Source: Acidipila rosea (lineage in GTDB: Bacteria; Acidobacteriota; Terriglobia; Terriglobales; Acidobacteriaceae). Taken from it: a DNA stretch of 64,000 bases. Every line of letters starts with the position of its first letter. Within the stretch, counting starts at the first letter, position 1. Of the stretch, positions 17,269 through 25,775 are shown in pieces. Below the pieces are notes generated by a model. That model did no database searches. It was not told where the DNA came from and saw only the letters and a program-made list of their open reading frames with translations. Position numbers and translations under genes: made by a program. Location: positions 1,054,001-1,118,000 of the forward strand of contig NZ_SMGK01000002.1 of assembly GCF_004339725.1 (NCBI RefSeq). Direction: 5' to 3'.

Positions 17269-17490
17269 CTAGATACCCATGCCGTATTCAGCCGCGACTT
17301 CCATGGTATCGCCGGCGTGGGAGTAGAGATCAGAGGGCGTGCGGCGGTTGAACTTATAGCGGAAGCGGAGTTCGCGGCCTACGATGAGGCCCAGTGCTGC
17401 AACTCCGACGGCGACTGACGCCCAGCCAATCGCCTTGATCGCAGGCGAACCGTCTCCACATTTATTTGCTACTCCGGGCAAAGGGATCAC
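17269..17490 (-). CDS. Small single-helix membrane protein of unknown function
   Basis: A GTG start at 17490 with GAAGGAAAGG just upstream gives a 73-aa protein; the longer ATG form (17541, 90 aa) lacks a ribosome-binding site. It has one membrane helix (AIGWASVAVGVAALGLIVGREL), a basic stretch, and the tail RRTPSDLYSHAGDTMEVAAEYGMGI, of a type I associate with short Acidobacteria membrane proteins. Function unknown. It lies downstream of adenosine deaminase on the same strand and may be co-transcribed. Confidence 0.55.
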   Translation of the reverse strand: MIPLPGVANKCGDGSPAIKAIGWASVAVGVAALGLIVGRELRFRYKFNRRTPSDLYSHAGDTMEVAAEYGMGI

Positions 17491-17607
17491 CAGGCCTTTC
17501 CTTCTCGATCGCAAAAGCCTGCATGGTGCAAATGGCTTCATGAAGAAATGATAGCGCAGTTCGCCGGGGCTTCGCTGTGGATGTTATCGGCAGAAGTAAA
17601 TTTCCAG

Positions 17608-18618
17608 TTACATAAGATTTTCGATGCGGCGCAGGAGCTCGATCTTCCGTTCGGCAGGGAGAAACGAAGCTTCGATGGAGTTACCCGCAAGCTCGCGAAG
17701 GTGCTCGGGAGTGAACTCGAATTCGCGGTGCGCCAGCCTGTATTCCCCCTCCAGATCACTGCCGAACATGGCAGGATCGTCCGAGTTGAGGGTGATCATC
17801 AGACCCGCATCGAAGTAGTTGCGGACTGGATGCTCATGAAGCGCGAGGCAGCAGCCGGTGCGCACATTCGACGTCATGCAGATCTCCAGGGGAATCTGGC
17901 GAACCGCGAGGATCGCCATCAGCTCCGGGTCTTCGATCGCCGAGAGCGCGTGGCCGATGCGTTCGGCTCCGATGTTGATGGCGCCCCAGATGCCCTCGGC
18001 ATCGACGGTTTCGCCGGCATGCGCCGTAAGGCGGAGACCGGCATCGCGGGCCTCGGCATAGAGTTCGCGGAAAGGCTCGGAGCCGGTGCGGCGCTCATCG
18101 CCGCCGATGCCGATGCCGATGACGCTGGGATGGGTGAGACGCAGTTCGGCGGCTTTGCGGAAGACCCGGGCAGCCTCCTCCGGGCCGAAGTGGCGCACTG
18201 CATCGAAGATCCAATAAAGGGTGATGCCGAAGTCGCGCTCCGCCCACTGGCGGGCTCGTTCCATACCGGCAAAGAGGGGTTCAAACTCGGTCTTGCGCCA
18301 GTAGTAGACGACGCCTACGGAGACGTAGACCTCCGCGTGGACCACGCCCTGCGCGGCCAGCTTTTCGAGCATTCGGTAGGTGATGAGCTCGTAGTCTTCC
18401 GGGCTTTGCAGCCGCTCGGTGACCGCCTTAAAGGCCATCATGAAGCCGGTGAAGTCGGTGTAGTGATAGAGAGCGCGGGCGGCTTCCAGGGTGAGCGGAG
18501 AAGCATCGTGGCGGGCGCTCAGCTCCACCAGCGTTTCGGGCGTGATGGTGCCCTCCAGATGCAGGTGAAGCTCGGCCTTCGGTAGGCGACGAATAAAGTG
18601 GGAGACGTCTGCGACCAT
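17608..18618 (-). CDS. add: Adenosine deaminase family protein
   Basis: A zinc metallohydrolase of 336 aa, converting adenosine (or a related aminopurine) to the hypoxanthine product. All ligands and catalytic residues are visible: H18 and H20 (AELHLHLEG), H200 and E203 (TAHAGE), H223 (RIGHA), and D280/D281 (NSDDPAMFGSDL). Length and motifs match adenosine deaminases. The related aminodeoxyfutalosine deaminase of menaquinone synthesis has the same motifs, and no mqn genes are present here to tell them apart. It lies downstream of the manganese catalase gene, separated by a 12-bp hairpin. Confidence 0.85.
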   Translation of the reverse strand: MVADVSHFIRRLPKAELHLHLEGTITPETLVELSARHDASPLTLEAARALYHYTDFTGFMMAFKAVTERLQSPEDYELITYRMLEKLAAQGVVHAEVYVSVGVVYYWRKTEFEPLFAGMERARQWAERDFGITLYWIFDAVRHFGPEEAARVFRKAAELRLTHPSVIGIGIGGDERRTGSEPFRELYAEARDAGLRLTAHAGETVDAEGIWGAINIGAERIGHALSAIEDPELMAILAVRQIPLEICMTSNVRTGCCLALHEHPVRNYFDAGLMITLNSDDPAMFGSDLEGEYRLAHREFEFTPEHLRELAGNSIEASFLPAERKIELLRRIENLM

Positions 18619-18677
18619 GCCTAGAATCTACATGGGTGAGCGGCTGGAGTGTATTGCCATCGATTTACTGCTCCCAA

Positions 18678-18716
18678 TTCTCCATCCCGGCCTGAGAGCG
18701 GACGCGGGATGGAGAA
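18678..18716 (-). terminator. Hairpin after manganese catalase gene
   Basis: A perfect 12-bp stem (TTCTCCATCCCG at 18678-18689 with 18705-18716) has a 15-nt loop, between the catalase stop and the adenosine deaminase start. There is no strong T-run after it on the minus strand, so it may terminate weakly or stabilise the 3' end. Confidence 0.55.
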
Positions 18717-18741
18717 CAGGATGGAGGCGAAAAAGGAGGAG

Positions 18742-19599
18742 TCAGGATGCAAGTTTATCTTTGACCTTTTCCCAACCATGCTTTGACTGCTCGCCCTTGG
18801 TATGTGCCCCAACCGGCGTGGAATCGGCAGGGGAGGTGGGCAGTGTTCCCGGCTTGGGCATGTAGGGCTTGACGTCAAGCTCTTCGCCTGCCCGTCTTCC
18901 CGCCATGTCTGACGCGACCACTTTGAGTCCCGCCTGACCGTTATTCCATGGACCGGTCGTATTCTCGCCTTCCTCACCGCTTCCCGTAGAGCCATCAAAG
19001 TATTGATCCACCAGATTTGGCGTGGGTGCGATTGTTCCTACGGTGAAAGCGGGCTTGCCCATGCTCTCAAGTGCCGAAGCAAAGGCGCGCATGTGCGTAA
19101 TCTCGCGCGTCATCAGGAACTGCAGCGCTTCCTTGCTGCCGGGATCATCCGTGAACGAGATCAGCCTTTCGTAGACGATTTTCGCGCGGGCTTCCGCGGC
19201 GATATTGCTGTGGAGGTCGACGTAGAGATCGCCGGTCACCTTGAGGTAGTTGGCAGTCCAGGCATCCCCTACGGAGTTAAAGAGATTCACGCCTCCGCCC
19301 CCTGCAATCGTGACCATGGGATCAGACTCTGCTGCCTCGCGGCTGGTCTTGAGCGGTTTCATGTGCATACGGGTGAGCGCACCGATAATCTCCAGGTGGC
19401 TCAGTTCCTCCGTGCCGATGTCCATGAGCAGGTCCTTGCGAGCCGGATCCTCACAGTTCCATCCCTGCACTGTATATTGCATGGCTGCAGCCAACTCGCC
19501 GTTGGCGCCGCCGAACTGCTCCAACAGCATGTTGCCAAAGGCGGGGTCGGGCGTTCCAATGTTAACGGTATACATCAACTTCTTCACATGATGGTACAT
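18742..19599 (-). CDS. Manganese catalase (dimanganese, ferritin-like)
   Basis: Disproportionates hydrogen peroxide with a di-Mn centre, without heme. The 285-aa protein begins MYHHVKKLMYTVNIGTPDPAFGNMLLEQFGGANGELAAAMQ. Likely Mn ligands are E35, E65 and H68 (GTEELSHLE), plus the Glu of AAEARAKIVYERL and the His of TREITHMRAF, in the family's order. The C-terminal tail (about 205-285) is Gly/Pro/Lys-rich and extended, as in related proteins. GAGGAGC precedes the ATG. Its need for manganese fits the mntH-regulator module 11 kb away; no shared operator was found. Confidence 0.92.
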   Translation of the reverse strand: MYHHVKKLMYTVNIGTPDPAFGNMLLEQFGGANGELAAAMQYTVQGWNCEDPARKDLLMDIGTEELSHLEIIGALTRMHMKPLKTSREAAESDPMVTIAGGGGVNLFNSVGDAWTANYLKVTGDLYVDLHSNIAAEARAKIVYERLISFTDDPGSKEALQFLMTREITHMRAFASALESMGKPAFTVGTIAPTPNLVDQYFDGSTGSGEEGENTTGPWNNGQAGLKVVASDMAGRRAGEELDVKPYMPKPGTLPTSPADSTPVGAHTKGEQSKHGWEKVKDKLAS

Positions 19600-19802
19600 A
19601 GAGCTCCTCGGGTATCTTCAGAAGTTTGCGGATGTCCGTTGTCGTGCGATATCAACGACTCAATACGCAGAAGGACTCGTGCATGGCGGTCGTGATGGCC
19701 AGAACGCGAGCAGCCCTGCACTCGCATTCCTACAGGTTAGGATGCAGATTGCCGGCCGGCGCGAAGTCACAAAATGAAGGAACCGGAGAGCAGAAGCGCG
19801 GC

Positions 19803-20249
19803 TCAGGGCTGCTCAACAGGCAGCGCCGGCTCCACACCGGGTGAACGGCGGGGCGGTGTCTTCAGCTCGGCGCGGCCTCTGAAGTGTTTTCGCTCCCATC
19901 GACCATGCTTCCTTGCTGGAGCAGGAATGGCCTGGGCAGGGATGCGGGCGGCCGAGGCCGTGCCCACACCCGCCTCAGCTGAGCCGAGACGCACGGGCGG
20001 TGGCGGCAGGGTCAGTTCATGGGAGTGACGCACAGAGCCGGTGACGATAGCAAAGGCGGCAGCAGTCGCGGCCAGCCCCAGGCCGAAGCGCTGCAGCCGC
20101 AGCAGCCTGGGACGCCCGGTGCGGCGGCTCTGTTCGGCCAGCCGCGCACGGAGACGGCGCTCTAACCCGGCATCGGGCTTGACCCGGGAAAGCAGGCCCA
20201 GGGCTGCGTCAATCTGACGATCATGATGGTGTTCTTCGTGGTGGTTCAT
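19803..20249 (-). CDS. Probable membrane anti-sigma factor or sigma-associated protein
   Basis: The 148-aa protein has a His-rich start (MNHHEEHHHDRQ), a short helical cytosolic part with basic RRLRARLAEQSRRTGRP, one membrane helix (about residues 52-68; LGLAATAAAFAIVTGSV) and a Pro/Arg-rich extracytoplasmic tail. It lacks the HxxxCxxC zinc motif of ZAS anti-sigma factors. Its start overlaps the end of the ECF sigma gene by four bases, the usual place for the cognate anti-sigma. The role is inferred from position and topology alone. Confidence 0.55.
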   Translation of the reverse strand: MNHHEEHHHDRQIDAALGLLSRVKPDAGLERRLRARLAEQSRRTGRPRLLRLQRFGLGLAATAAAFAIVTGSVRHSHELTLPPPPVRLGSAEAGVGTASAARIPAQAIPAPARKHGRWERKHFRGRAELKTPPRRSPGVEPALPVEQP

Positions 20250-20821
20250 CGGCTGATCCCCTCTCGGTTGAGCAGCGCGGACAACTGTTTACGGGCGCGA
20301 AAGATCCTGGACCGCACAGACGATTCGGTAGTTCGGAGGACGGCGGCGACCTGCGCCGTGGACAGTTCCTCGACGGCCGTCAAGAGCAGCGCTTCGCGCT
20401 CCTTGCGGGGCAGCTCATCCACCAGCCGCAGAATGCGCGCATGCGCCTCAGAGTGGACAAGCTCCTGATCGGCGCCGGGAGCATCGGCGGCCAGAGTGCG
20501 CGCCACATACGTCAGGTCATCCGTCTCGGGACGCGATTTTGAGCGGCGCTTGCGGTCAAGGACGATGTTCCAGGTAATGCGCACCAGCCACACGCGTGCG
20601 TCGCGAATTTCACCGAGCTTGGCCTGATGGCGCAGTACGCGCAGGAAGGTCTCCTGCACCGCGTCCTCTGCCTCTGCGGCGTTGCGAGTCACGGAATAGG
20701 CGACCCGGTAGAGTGCTGTCGAATACTCAGCCGCCAGCGATGCGATGATCTCGTCCGTATCCACCGATGCAGCGGAGGCGGCATAGAGCCAGCCACCGGC
20801 TTGTCCCTCGAATGCGCTCAT
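20246..20821 (-). CDS. ECF-family RNA polymerase sigma factor
   Basis: The 191-aa form starting at 20821 has CAGGAAC at good spacing; the longer in-frame ORF (to 20986) adds an unlikely basic leader. Region 2 is seen in EYSTALYRVAYSVTRNAAEAEDAVQETFLRVLRH with the ARVWLVRITWNIVLDRKR segment. Region 4 is LPRKEREALLLTAVEELSTAQVAAVLRTTESSVRSRIFRARKQL, the helix-turn-helix that reads the -35. It should direct a small regulon, likely for envelope stress, with the overlapping downstream membrane protein as its regulator. Confidence 0.88.
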   Translation of the reverse strand: MSAFEGQAGGWLYAASAASVDTDEIIASLAAEYSTALYRVAYSVTRNAAEAEDAVQETFLRVLRHQAKLGEIRDARVWLVRITWNIVLDRKRRSKSRPETDDLTYVARTLAADAPGADQELVHSEAHARILRLVDELPRKEREALLLTAVEELSTAQVAAVLRTTESSVRSRIFRARKQLSALLNREGISR

Positions 20822-20975
20822 AAGTTCCTGAGCATAATGACGAAGGATACTCCGTTTTCGCTCGCGGGATACTGGGCCGGAGCGCGCTGAGAACCTGTGC
20901 ACGATGAAAACGGTTGAACGGAAGCTATCCGTGGAGTAGCCTTCCCTTTCGCATCCAAGAGTGAACGAGGGATGA

Positions 20976-21824
20976 ATGCAGCGCAAAGAATGGTTTGAAC
21001 TTCACGACAGCCGATGGTATCCGGCTTTCCTCCGGGATCTGGTTACAGATGCGCTGGAATCGCTGTGGAGCGCGGGCAACAGCTATGGGCCTGTGCTGCC
21101 GCTTCTTGAAGTTGCGCTGAACAAGGCAGAGACCTCGAGTATCGTCGATCTCTGCTCGGGCGGAGGCGGCCCGTGGCCAAGCATGGCCGGCCGCCTGCAC
21201 GAATCTGTCTCTATTTGCCTGACCGATAAATATCCGAACTACGACGCGTTCGCGCGGGCCGCGACCGCATCGAGCGAAACAATCCGCTACGAGGCCGAAT
21301 CCATCGATGCGAGCCACCTGCCCCCGCGACTGACTGGCTTTCGCACCCTCTTCTCCTCTTTTCACCACTTTAGCCCGGCGCAGGCGCGGGCCATGTTGAG
21401 AGACGCATGTGAACAGCAGCAGGGCATTGCAATCTTCGAGGCCGCAAAACCGACGGCACGGATGATGCTCTTTGTCCTCGTAGTACCGCTGCTGAACCTG
21501 CTGCTAACCCCGGCGATACGGCCCTTTCGCTGGTCGCGACTCTTCTGGACTTACGTGCTGCCCGTGATTCCCCTGACCCTGCTGATCGACGGATGGCTTT
21601 CCTGCCTGCGCAGCTATTCGCTGGACGACATGCGCGAGCTCACGGCAGGTCTCGACAAGGATGGCTATCGCTGGGAGTGTGGCATCGAGTGCTCAGGCCG
21701 AGTGGGGATTCAATACATGATCGGCCACCCCCAGGCGGCAGCGCACCGCAGCGTGCAGTTGCGTCCCAGCGCCTATGTCAATCGAACCGGACAGCGGGAA
21801 TTTGCCTCCGCGCAGGGAGCATAA
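20976..21824 (+). CDS. Class I methyltransferase-like protein with a membrane segment
   Basis: The 282-aa protein has a Rossmann-like SAM-binding motif in SSIVDLCSGGGGPWPSMAG (motif I) and FRTLFSSFHHFSPAQARAML (motif IV/V region). After about residue 160 comes a strongly hydrophobic stretch (MMLFVLVVPLLNLLLTPAIRPF and LFWTYVLPVIPLTLLIDGWLSCLRSY) unusual in soluble methyltransferases, so membrane association is expected. The C-terminal part returns to a soluble fold. The substrate is unknown. It is divergent from the ECF sigma gene and could belong to its regulon. Confidence 0.6.
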   Translation: MQRKEWFELHDSRWYPAFLRDLVTDALESLWSAGNSYGPVLPLLEVALNKAETSSIVDLCSGGGGPWPSMAGRLHESVSICLTDKYPNYDAFARAATASSETIRYEAESIDASHLPPRLTGFRTLFSSFHHFSPAQARAMLRDACEQQQGIAIFEAAKPTARMMLFVLVVPLLNLLLTPAIRPFRWSRLFWTYVLPVIPLTLLIDGWLSCLRSYSLDDMRELTAGLDKDGYRWECGIECSGRVGIQYMIGHPQAAAHRSVQLRPSAYVNRTGQREFASAQGA

Positions 21825-21845
21825 ACAATCGCACGATGCTGCTGG

Positions 21846-22460
21846 TCAGAGCCAGCCCTTGGCGCGGGCGATGCGCGCCGCCTCAACCCGATTGGCGGCT
21901 CCCAGTTTGCTGATGGCCTCCGAGAGGTAATTGCGAACCGTTCCTTCCGACAGATGCAGCTCGGCGGCGATCTCCGAGCTGGTGCGGCCCTCGCCGGCGC
22001 GCCACAGGATCTGGCGCTCACGGTCGGTAAGCGGATCTGCGCCGGAGCTCCACGCCTCGGCAGCCAGCTCCGGATCGACAACACGCAGGCCGCGATGGAC
22101 ACGGCGGACAGCTTCCGCCAGCTCGGCAGCAGGACGATCTTTGAGCAGATAGCCCTTCGCGCCAGCGTCCAGCGCGCGCCGCAGATAGCCTGGCCGCGCG
22201 AAGGTGGTGAGAATGATGACGTGGAGTTGAGGGTAGCGTTCGCGGACCTCAGCAGCAAGGGTGAGCCCGGTCATCTCCGGCATCTCAATATCCGTAATGA
22301 GGACATCGGGAAGGCTCTTTGCGATCTGCTTCAGCGCTTCACGGCCGTTGGACGCACGTGCGGAGACCTGAATATCGGGCTCGGTCTCAAGCAGGGCAGC
22401 GAGAGCGCCGAGAACCATCGCCTGATCTTCAGCAACCATGACCTGAATCTTGCGGCTCAT
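21846..22460 (-). CDS. NarL/LuxR-type response regulator
   Basis: The 204-aa protein has a receiver domain (1-120) with acidic pair E11/D12, phospho-acceptor D57 (VLITDIEMPEMTG) and the conserved Lys in LLKDRPAAE. The LuxR-type helix-turn-helix (about 140-204) includes LTDREREILWRAGEGRTSSEIAAELHLSEGTVRNYLSEAISKLG. It overlaps the upstream histidine kinase gene by four bases and is the fourth gene of an ABC transporter/two-component operon. It likely controls that operon or membrane-lipid genes, by analogy with DesR or LiaR-type systems (inference). Confidence 0.9.
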   Translation of the reverse strand: MSRKIQVMVAEDQAMVLGALAALLETEPDIQVSARASNGREALKQIAKSLPDVLITDIEMPEMTGLTLAAEVRERYPQLHVIILTTFARPGYLRRALDAGAKGYLLKDRPAAELAEAVRRVHRGLRVVDPELAAEAWSSGADPLTDRERQILWRAGEGRTSSEIAAELHLSEGTVRNYLSEAISKLGAANRVEAARIARAKGWL

Positions 22461-23536
22461 GCGCGCACCGGAATCTCAATCAATAACTCCGTACCGTTGG
22501 CAGCCTCTATTGAGAAGCGTCCGCCCAGAGCCTCGACCCGCTCTCTCATGCCTCGCAGACCATTACCCTCATCACGAATACACCCGCGCCCATCATCCCT
22601 GACTGTAAAAAGCAGTCTTCCATTGCCGTTTGAGAAATTCATCTCACATTGACTTGCTTCTGCGTGTCGAACAATATTTGTAACCGCTTCACGCACAATC
22701 AGGGAAACGACCGTCTCCTCAGCAGGAGCAAGCGAGGGCGGTTTTGCAGGACAGTGTAGAGTGACCCCTGCGGCATCGAGGGTACGTTGCGCGCGTTCAA
22801 GTTCGGCCGCAAGACCCTCCGAGCGATAGCCGCGAATAGCTTCGCGGACTTCAGCCAGGGCTTTGCGCGCAGTGTCTTCCACGTCAGTCATTTCGCGCCG
22901 TGCGCGAACCGGATCCTGTGTGACCAGGCGGCCAGCCAGCTCGGACTTGAGCACAACCACTGAAAGCGCATGGCCCAGAACATCGTGCATATCGCGGGCA
23001 ATGCGCTCGCGCTCGGCCAGTTTGGCGAGGTGCTCGATCTCTTCGTGAGCCATGCGAAGCTTTGCCTCGGCGCCGCGCTTTTGCACGGAAGCGTAGTTGA
23101 TGAGGCCAACAACCGGAATAAAGAGGATGGAGAAGCCTGTTGCCCAGAAGCTGAGATGGAAGAGCAGCGTCTCAGCAAGAAGAACCAGCGCGGCGAATAC
23201 GAGCGAGACTTTGACAAAGCGCGGCGACTGGAAAGCATAGGGCACGAAGGCCGCGGAAAAGACATAGATTGCCGAGGCGCCTTCATTCATCGGGGTGTAG
23301 GCGACACCGAGGAGAAACATGGCGGCGAGCAGAGTCTTCTGTAGTCGGCCGCGTGTGTAACCTGCCCCCCAATAGAGTGCGAAGAACAGGGGAAACACTA
23401 CTCCCAGCATTATCCATTGCCGAGTCTGATGGCTGACGGCCGGCTGGATGAAAAAGAAGATCGTGTAGACGAGCCAAACATGCCGCAGAAAGAACTCGGC
23501 AGGAGTAGTCCTGTGATCTGGCCGGATGCGTGTCAT
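22457..23536 (-). CDS. NarL-family (HisKA_3) sensor histidine kinase
   Basis: The protein has 359 aa from ATG 23536, which has GAGG five bases upstream; the ATG at 23557 has no site and overlaps the permease gene. About five membrane helices occupy residues 20-150, with no large extracytoplasmic loop, as in DesK-like kinases. A short coiled coil leads to the phospho-acceptor H in RDMHDVLGHALSVVVLK. The ATPase domain has REAVTNIVRHAEA (N box) and DDGRGC...GNGLRGMRERVEALGG (G boxes). Partner: the downstream overlapping response regulator. The signal may be membrane state or the substrate of the adjacent ABC transporter. Confidence 0.88.
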   Translation of the reverse strand: MTRIRPDHRTTPAEFFLRHVWLVYTIFFFIQPAVSHQTRQWIMLGVVFPLFFALYWGAGYTRGRLQKTLLAAMFLLGVAYTPMNEGASAIYVFSAAFVPYAFQSPRFVKVSLVFAALVLLAETLLFHLSFWATGFSILFIPVVGLINYASVQKRGAEAKLRMAHEEIEHLAKLAERERIARDMHDVLGHALSVVVLKSELAGRLVTQDPVRARREMTDVEDTARKALAEVREAIRGYRSEGLAAELERAQRTLDAAGVTLHCPAKPPSLAPAEETVVSLIVREAVTNIVRHAEASQCEMNFSNGNGRLLFTVRDDGRGCIRDEGNGLRGMRERVEALGGRFSIEAANGTELLIEIPVRA

Positions 23537-23543
23537 GGTCGCC

Positions 23544-24344
23544 TCAAGCGTCCGCATTCATGCGCGTGAACAGCAACCAGGCCGTCCCCAGCATGATGCA
23601 GGTAAAGCCTATCAGAGCGTCCCAGTGCAGGAGCGTCGATCCCGGCTGCGCGTAACCGAAGATGCCAAGCGCCAGCTGCGCATAGTGATACGTCGGCAGC
23701 AGGGGCGCAATACGCTGCAGGAAATGCGGAAGCGCCTGGATGGGCATCCACAGTCCGGAACAGAAAGACATCGGCAGGTAGATGAGATTGATAATGCCGG
23801 GCGCGGCACTCGCAGGCAGGACAAGAGCGAGCAGCAGCCCCATGCTGGCAAAGGGCAGAGCCCCTGCAAGCGTGATGGCAATCAGCTGTATCAGTTCCCG
23901 AAGTGTCATGTGAACGCCGCCAACAGTAATAGCAAGCGCCACGAGCACGGCGACGATGATAAGAGCAAAAGCCATGCAGGAGACAGTCTTCGCAGCGAGG
24001 TAAGCGAGCCGTGGCATGGGGCTTGCCTGCTTGAGTTCGAGCCAGCCCTGCGCGCGTTCAAAGGCGATACCCGCGCCCAGGCCGAAGAGCGCGGCGCCGA
24101 TCATGCCGAAACAACTGTAACTCGCAAGCAGATAGCGCGCGAAGTGGAAGCCTTCGCTGTGACGATTCGCAATGCCGAAGATCAGGTAGAACATCACCGG
24201 AAAGCCGATGACGGAAAGCGAGTAGGCGCGCAGGCGCAGGCGGTTGAGGAACTCGTAGCGCGTCTCCTTGAGAAAAAGTTTGAAGTAGTAGTCAAAGTCC
24301 AGCCCTGCGGCTGGTGCGGGTGCGGCGATCGATGCGGTAGCCAT
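23544..24344 (-). CDS. ABC-2 type transporter permease
   Basis: The 266-aa protein has a cytosolic N terminus and six hydrophobic helices from about residue 40 on, with an ABC-2 signature in the MPSFCSGLWMPIQALPHFLQRIAPLLPTYH region (here MSFCSGLWMPIQALP). It pairs with the ATP-binding protein encoded 21 bp upstream. Substrate unknown; such pairs export lipids, antibiotics or peptides. Followed by the two-component genes. Confidence 0.88.
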   Translation of the reverse strand: MATASIAAPAPAAGLDFDYYFKLFLKETRYEFLNRLRLRAYSLSVIGFPVMFYLIFGIANRHSEGFHFARYLLASYSCFGMIGAALFGLGAGIAFERAQGWLELKQASPMPRLAYLAAKTVSCMAFALIIVAVLVALAITVGGVHMTLRELIQLIAITLAGALPFASMGLLLALVLPASAAPGIINLIYLPMSFCSGLWMPIQALPHFLQRIAPLLPTYHYAQLALGIFGYAQPGSTLLHWDALIGFTCIMLGTAWLLFTRMNADA

Positions 24345-24365
24345 AATACTTTCTCCTCTAGGGGA

Positions 24366-25298
24366 TCAGGCCTGGGCCTGGGTGAGGGCGAGGAATGCGT
24401 CTTCAAGCGCGGCAGTGGAAACTTCAAGATCGCTGACAGTCGCATCATGGAGAAACATCTCGCGGAGCACCGCTTCAGGAGCGGTTGCAGTGATAACGAC
24501 AGCGTCACGGTCCGGCTGAACATCCGCGACACCAGGGAGCGCGCGCAGCCAGGAGTGGTCGCAGTCAGTGACGCAACGGATTCTTCGCCCGGTGACACGA
24601 GTCTTGATCTGCGCGGGCGTGCCCTCGGCGAGTATCTTTCCCTTGTCGATGACGATGACGCGGTGGGCAAGGGCGTCGGCCTCTTCAAGATAATGCGTAG
24701 TGAGCAGAACCGCCTTGCCGCGTGCAGCCAGCTCGCGTACCTGCGCCCAGAGAGCGCGGCGGGATTCGATGTCGAGGCCGACGGTCGGCTCGTCGAGGAA
24801 GACCAGGTCGGGATTGCCACAGATGGCGAGACCAAAGAGCACGCGCTGCTTCTGACCGCCGGAAAGCTTGCCGAAGAAGCGATCTTCCAGGCCTTCCAGT
24901 CGCGCCAGACGCACGATCTCAGCAACGGACATGGGATGAGGATAGTAGCTGCGGAAGAGGTCGATATGCTCGCGGACGCGCAACGTCTCCGGCACGCGCG
25001 TGACCTGCAGCATGGCGCCGATGCGGGTGCGGGTGGCGGAGTCGCGCGGATCACGCCCCATGACGCGGACACTGCCGGCGGTAGGCGAAATGAGGCCGAG
25101 CAGCAGACGGATGGCGGTAGTCTTGCCCGCGCCATTCGGGCCAAGCAGCGCGAGTACTTCACCGGCATTGATTGCAAGGTTGAGAGTATCGAGCGCGGTG
25201 ATTGCGCCGTAGCGCTTGGTTACAGAATGCAGTCGCGCGACCGCTGGACTGCGCAGGATAGAGTAGACCGGGGTTGGTTCATCAAGCGTCGCGAGCAT
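24366..25298 (-). CDS. ABC transporter ATP-binding protein
   Basis: The 310-aa ATPase has Walker A GPNGAGKTTAIR, Q-loop at MLQV, signature LSGGQKQRV, Walker B LVFLDEPTVGLD and the H-loop TTHYLEEADALAHR, in normal order. A C-terminal extension (about 220-310) is typical of drug- or lipid-exporting DrrA/NatA-like subunits. It is the first gene of an apparent four-gene minus-strand operon with the permease, kinase and regulator. Confidence 0.9.
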   Translation of the reverse strand: MLATLDEPTPVYSILRSPAVARLHSVTKRYGAITALDTLNLAINAGEVLALLGPNGAGKTTAIRLLLGLISPTAGSVRVMGRDPRDSATRTRIGAMLQVTRVPETLRVREHIDLFRSYYPHPMSVAEIVRLARLEGLEDRFFGKLSGGQKQRVLFGLAICGNPDLVFLDEPTVGLDIESRRALWAQVRELAARGKAVLLTTHYLEEADALAHRVIVIDKGKILAEGTPAQIKTRVTGRRIRCVTDCDHSWLRALPGVADVQPDRDAVVITATAPEAVLREMFLHDATVSDLEVSTAALEDAFLALTQAQA

Positions 25299-25445
25299 CG
25301 CTGTTTCCTTTTCAACTGCAGAAACAGGATCGCGCGGGAAGAGAGTGGATCGTGAGTGGAGGGTGTCACCAAAGGGAGGTGACAGTTGTCATGATCGAGA
25401 AGACCTCGCAGGCCCCGCGCAGAAGCGCGGAGCCTGCCCTCGGGA

Positions 25446-25775
25446 TCAGCAGTCGCAGCAGCACTCTTCCTGGCCGCAGTAGGAGCAGCAACAACAGTCA
25501 ACGCCGCCGGCAATCGAGGGGATCACCAGCACCTCGTCCCCATCCTTGAAGGCATACTTCTCGTTACCGAGGAAGCGGATGTCTTCTTCGTTGACGTAGA
25601 AGTTGATAAAACGGCGCACCTGTCCGTTGTCGTCGCGGAGGTGAGTCTTGAGTGCGGGGAAACTGGTCTCGATCTCCGTGAGCAACTGCGGCAGGTTGGT
25701 GGCGCTCGATTGAATCTCGCGCGTGCCATTGGTGTGTTTTTGAAACGCATTCGGCAGCAGTACTCTAACGGACAT
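25446..25775 (-). CDS. CysO/MoaD/ThiS-like sulfur carrier with a nine-cysteine C-terminal tail
   Basis: The 109-aa protein has a ubiquitin-like fold. RRFINFYVNEEDIRFLG...DGDEVLVIPSIAGG closely follows the CysO pattern (RFVNIYVNDEDVRF...ILPAVAGG), with the diglycine at residues 90-91. In normal carriers the protein ends there and the last Gly is thiocarboxylated. Here 18 more residues follow, with Cys at 94-97, 100, 105-107 and 109, and an intervening SYCGQEE. The stop codon is unambiguous in the given sequence. Either a protease (such as a JAMM/Mec-type enzyme, none seen here) exposes GG, or the tail binds metal or sulfur. It overlaps the threonine synthase gene by 11 bases, so it is co-expressed. 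Confidence 0.85.
   Translation of the reverse strand: MSVRVLLPNAFQKHTNGTREIQSSATNLPQLLTEIETSFPALKTHLRDDNGQVRRFINFYVNEEDIRFLGNEKYAFKDGDEVLVIPSIAGGVDCCCCSYCGQEECCCDC

Noticed and set aside
23526..25355. 609-codon plus-strand ORF antisense to the ABC transporter genes
   Set aside because: The opposite strand carries clear Walker, signature and permease motifs; the ORF itself shows none.
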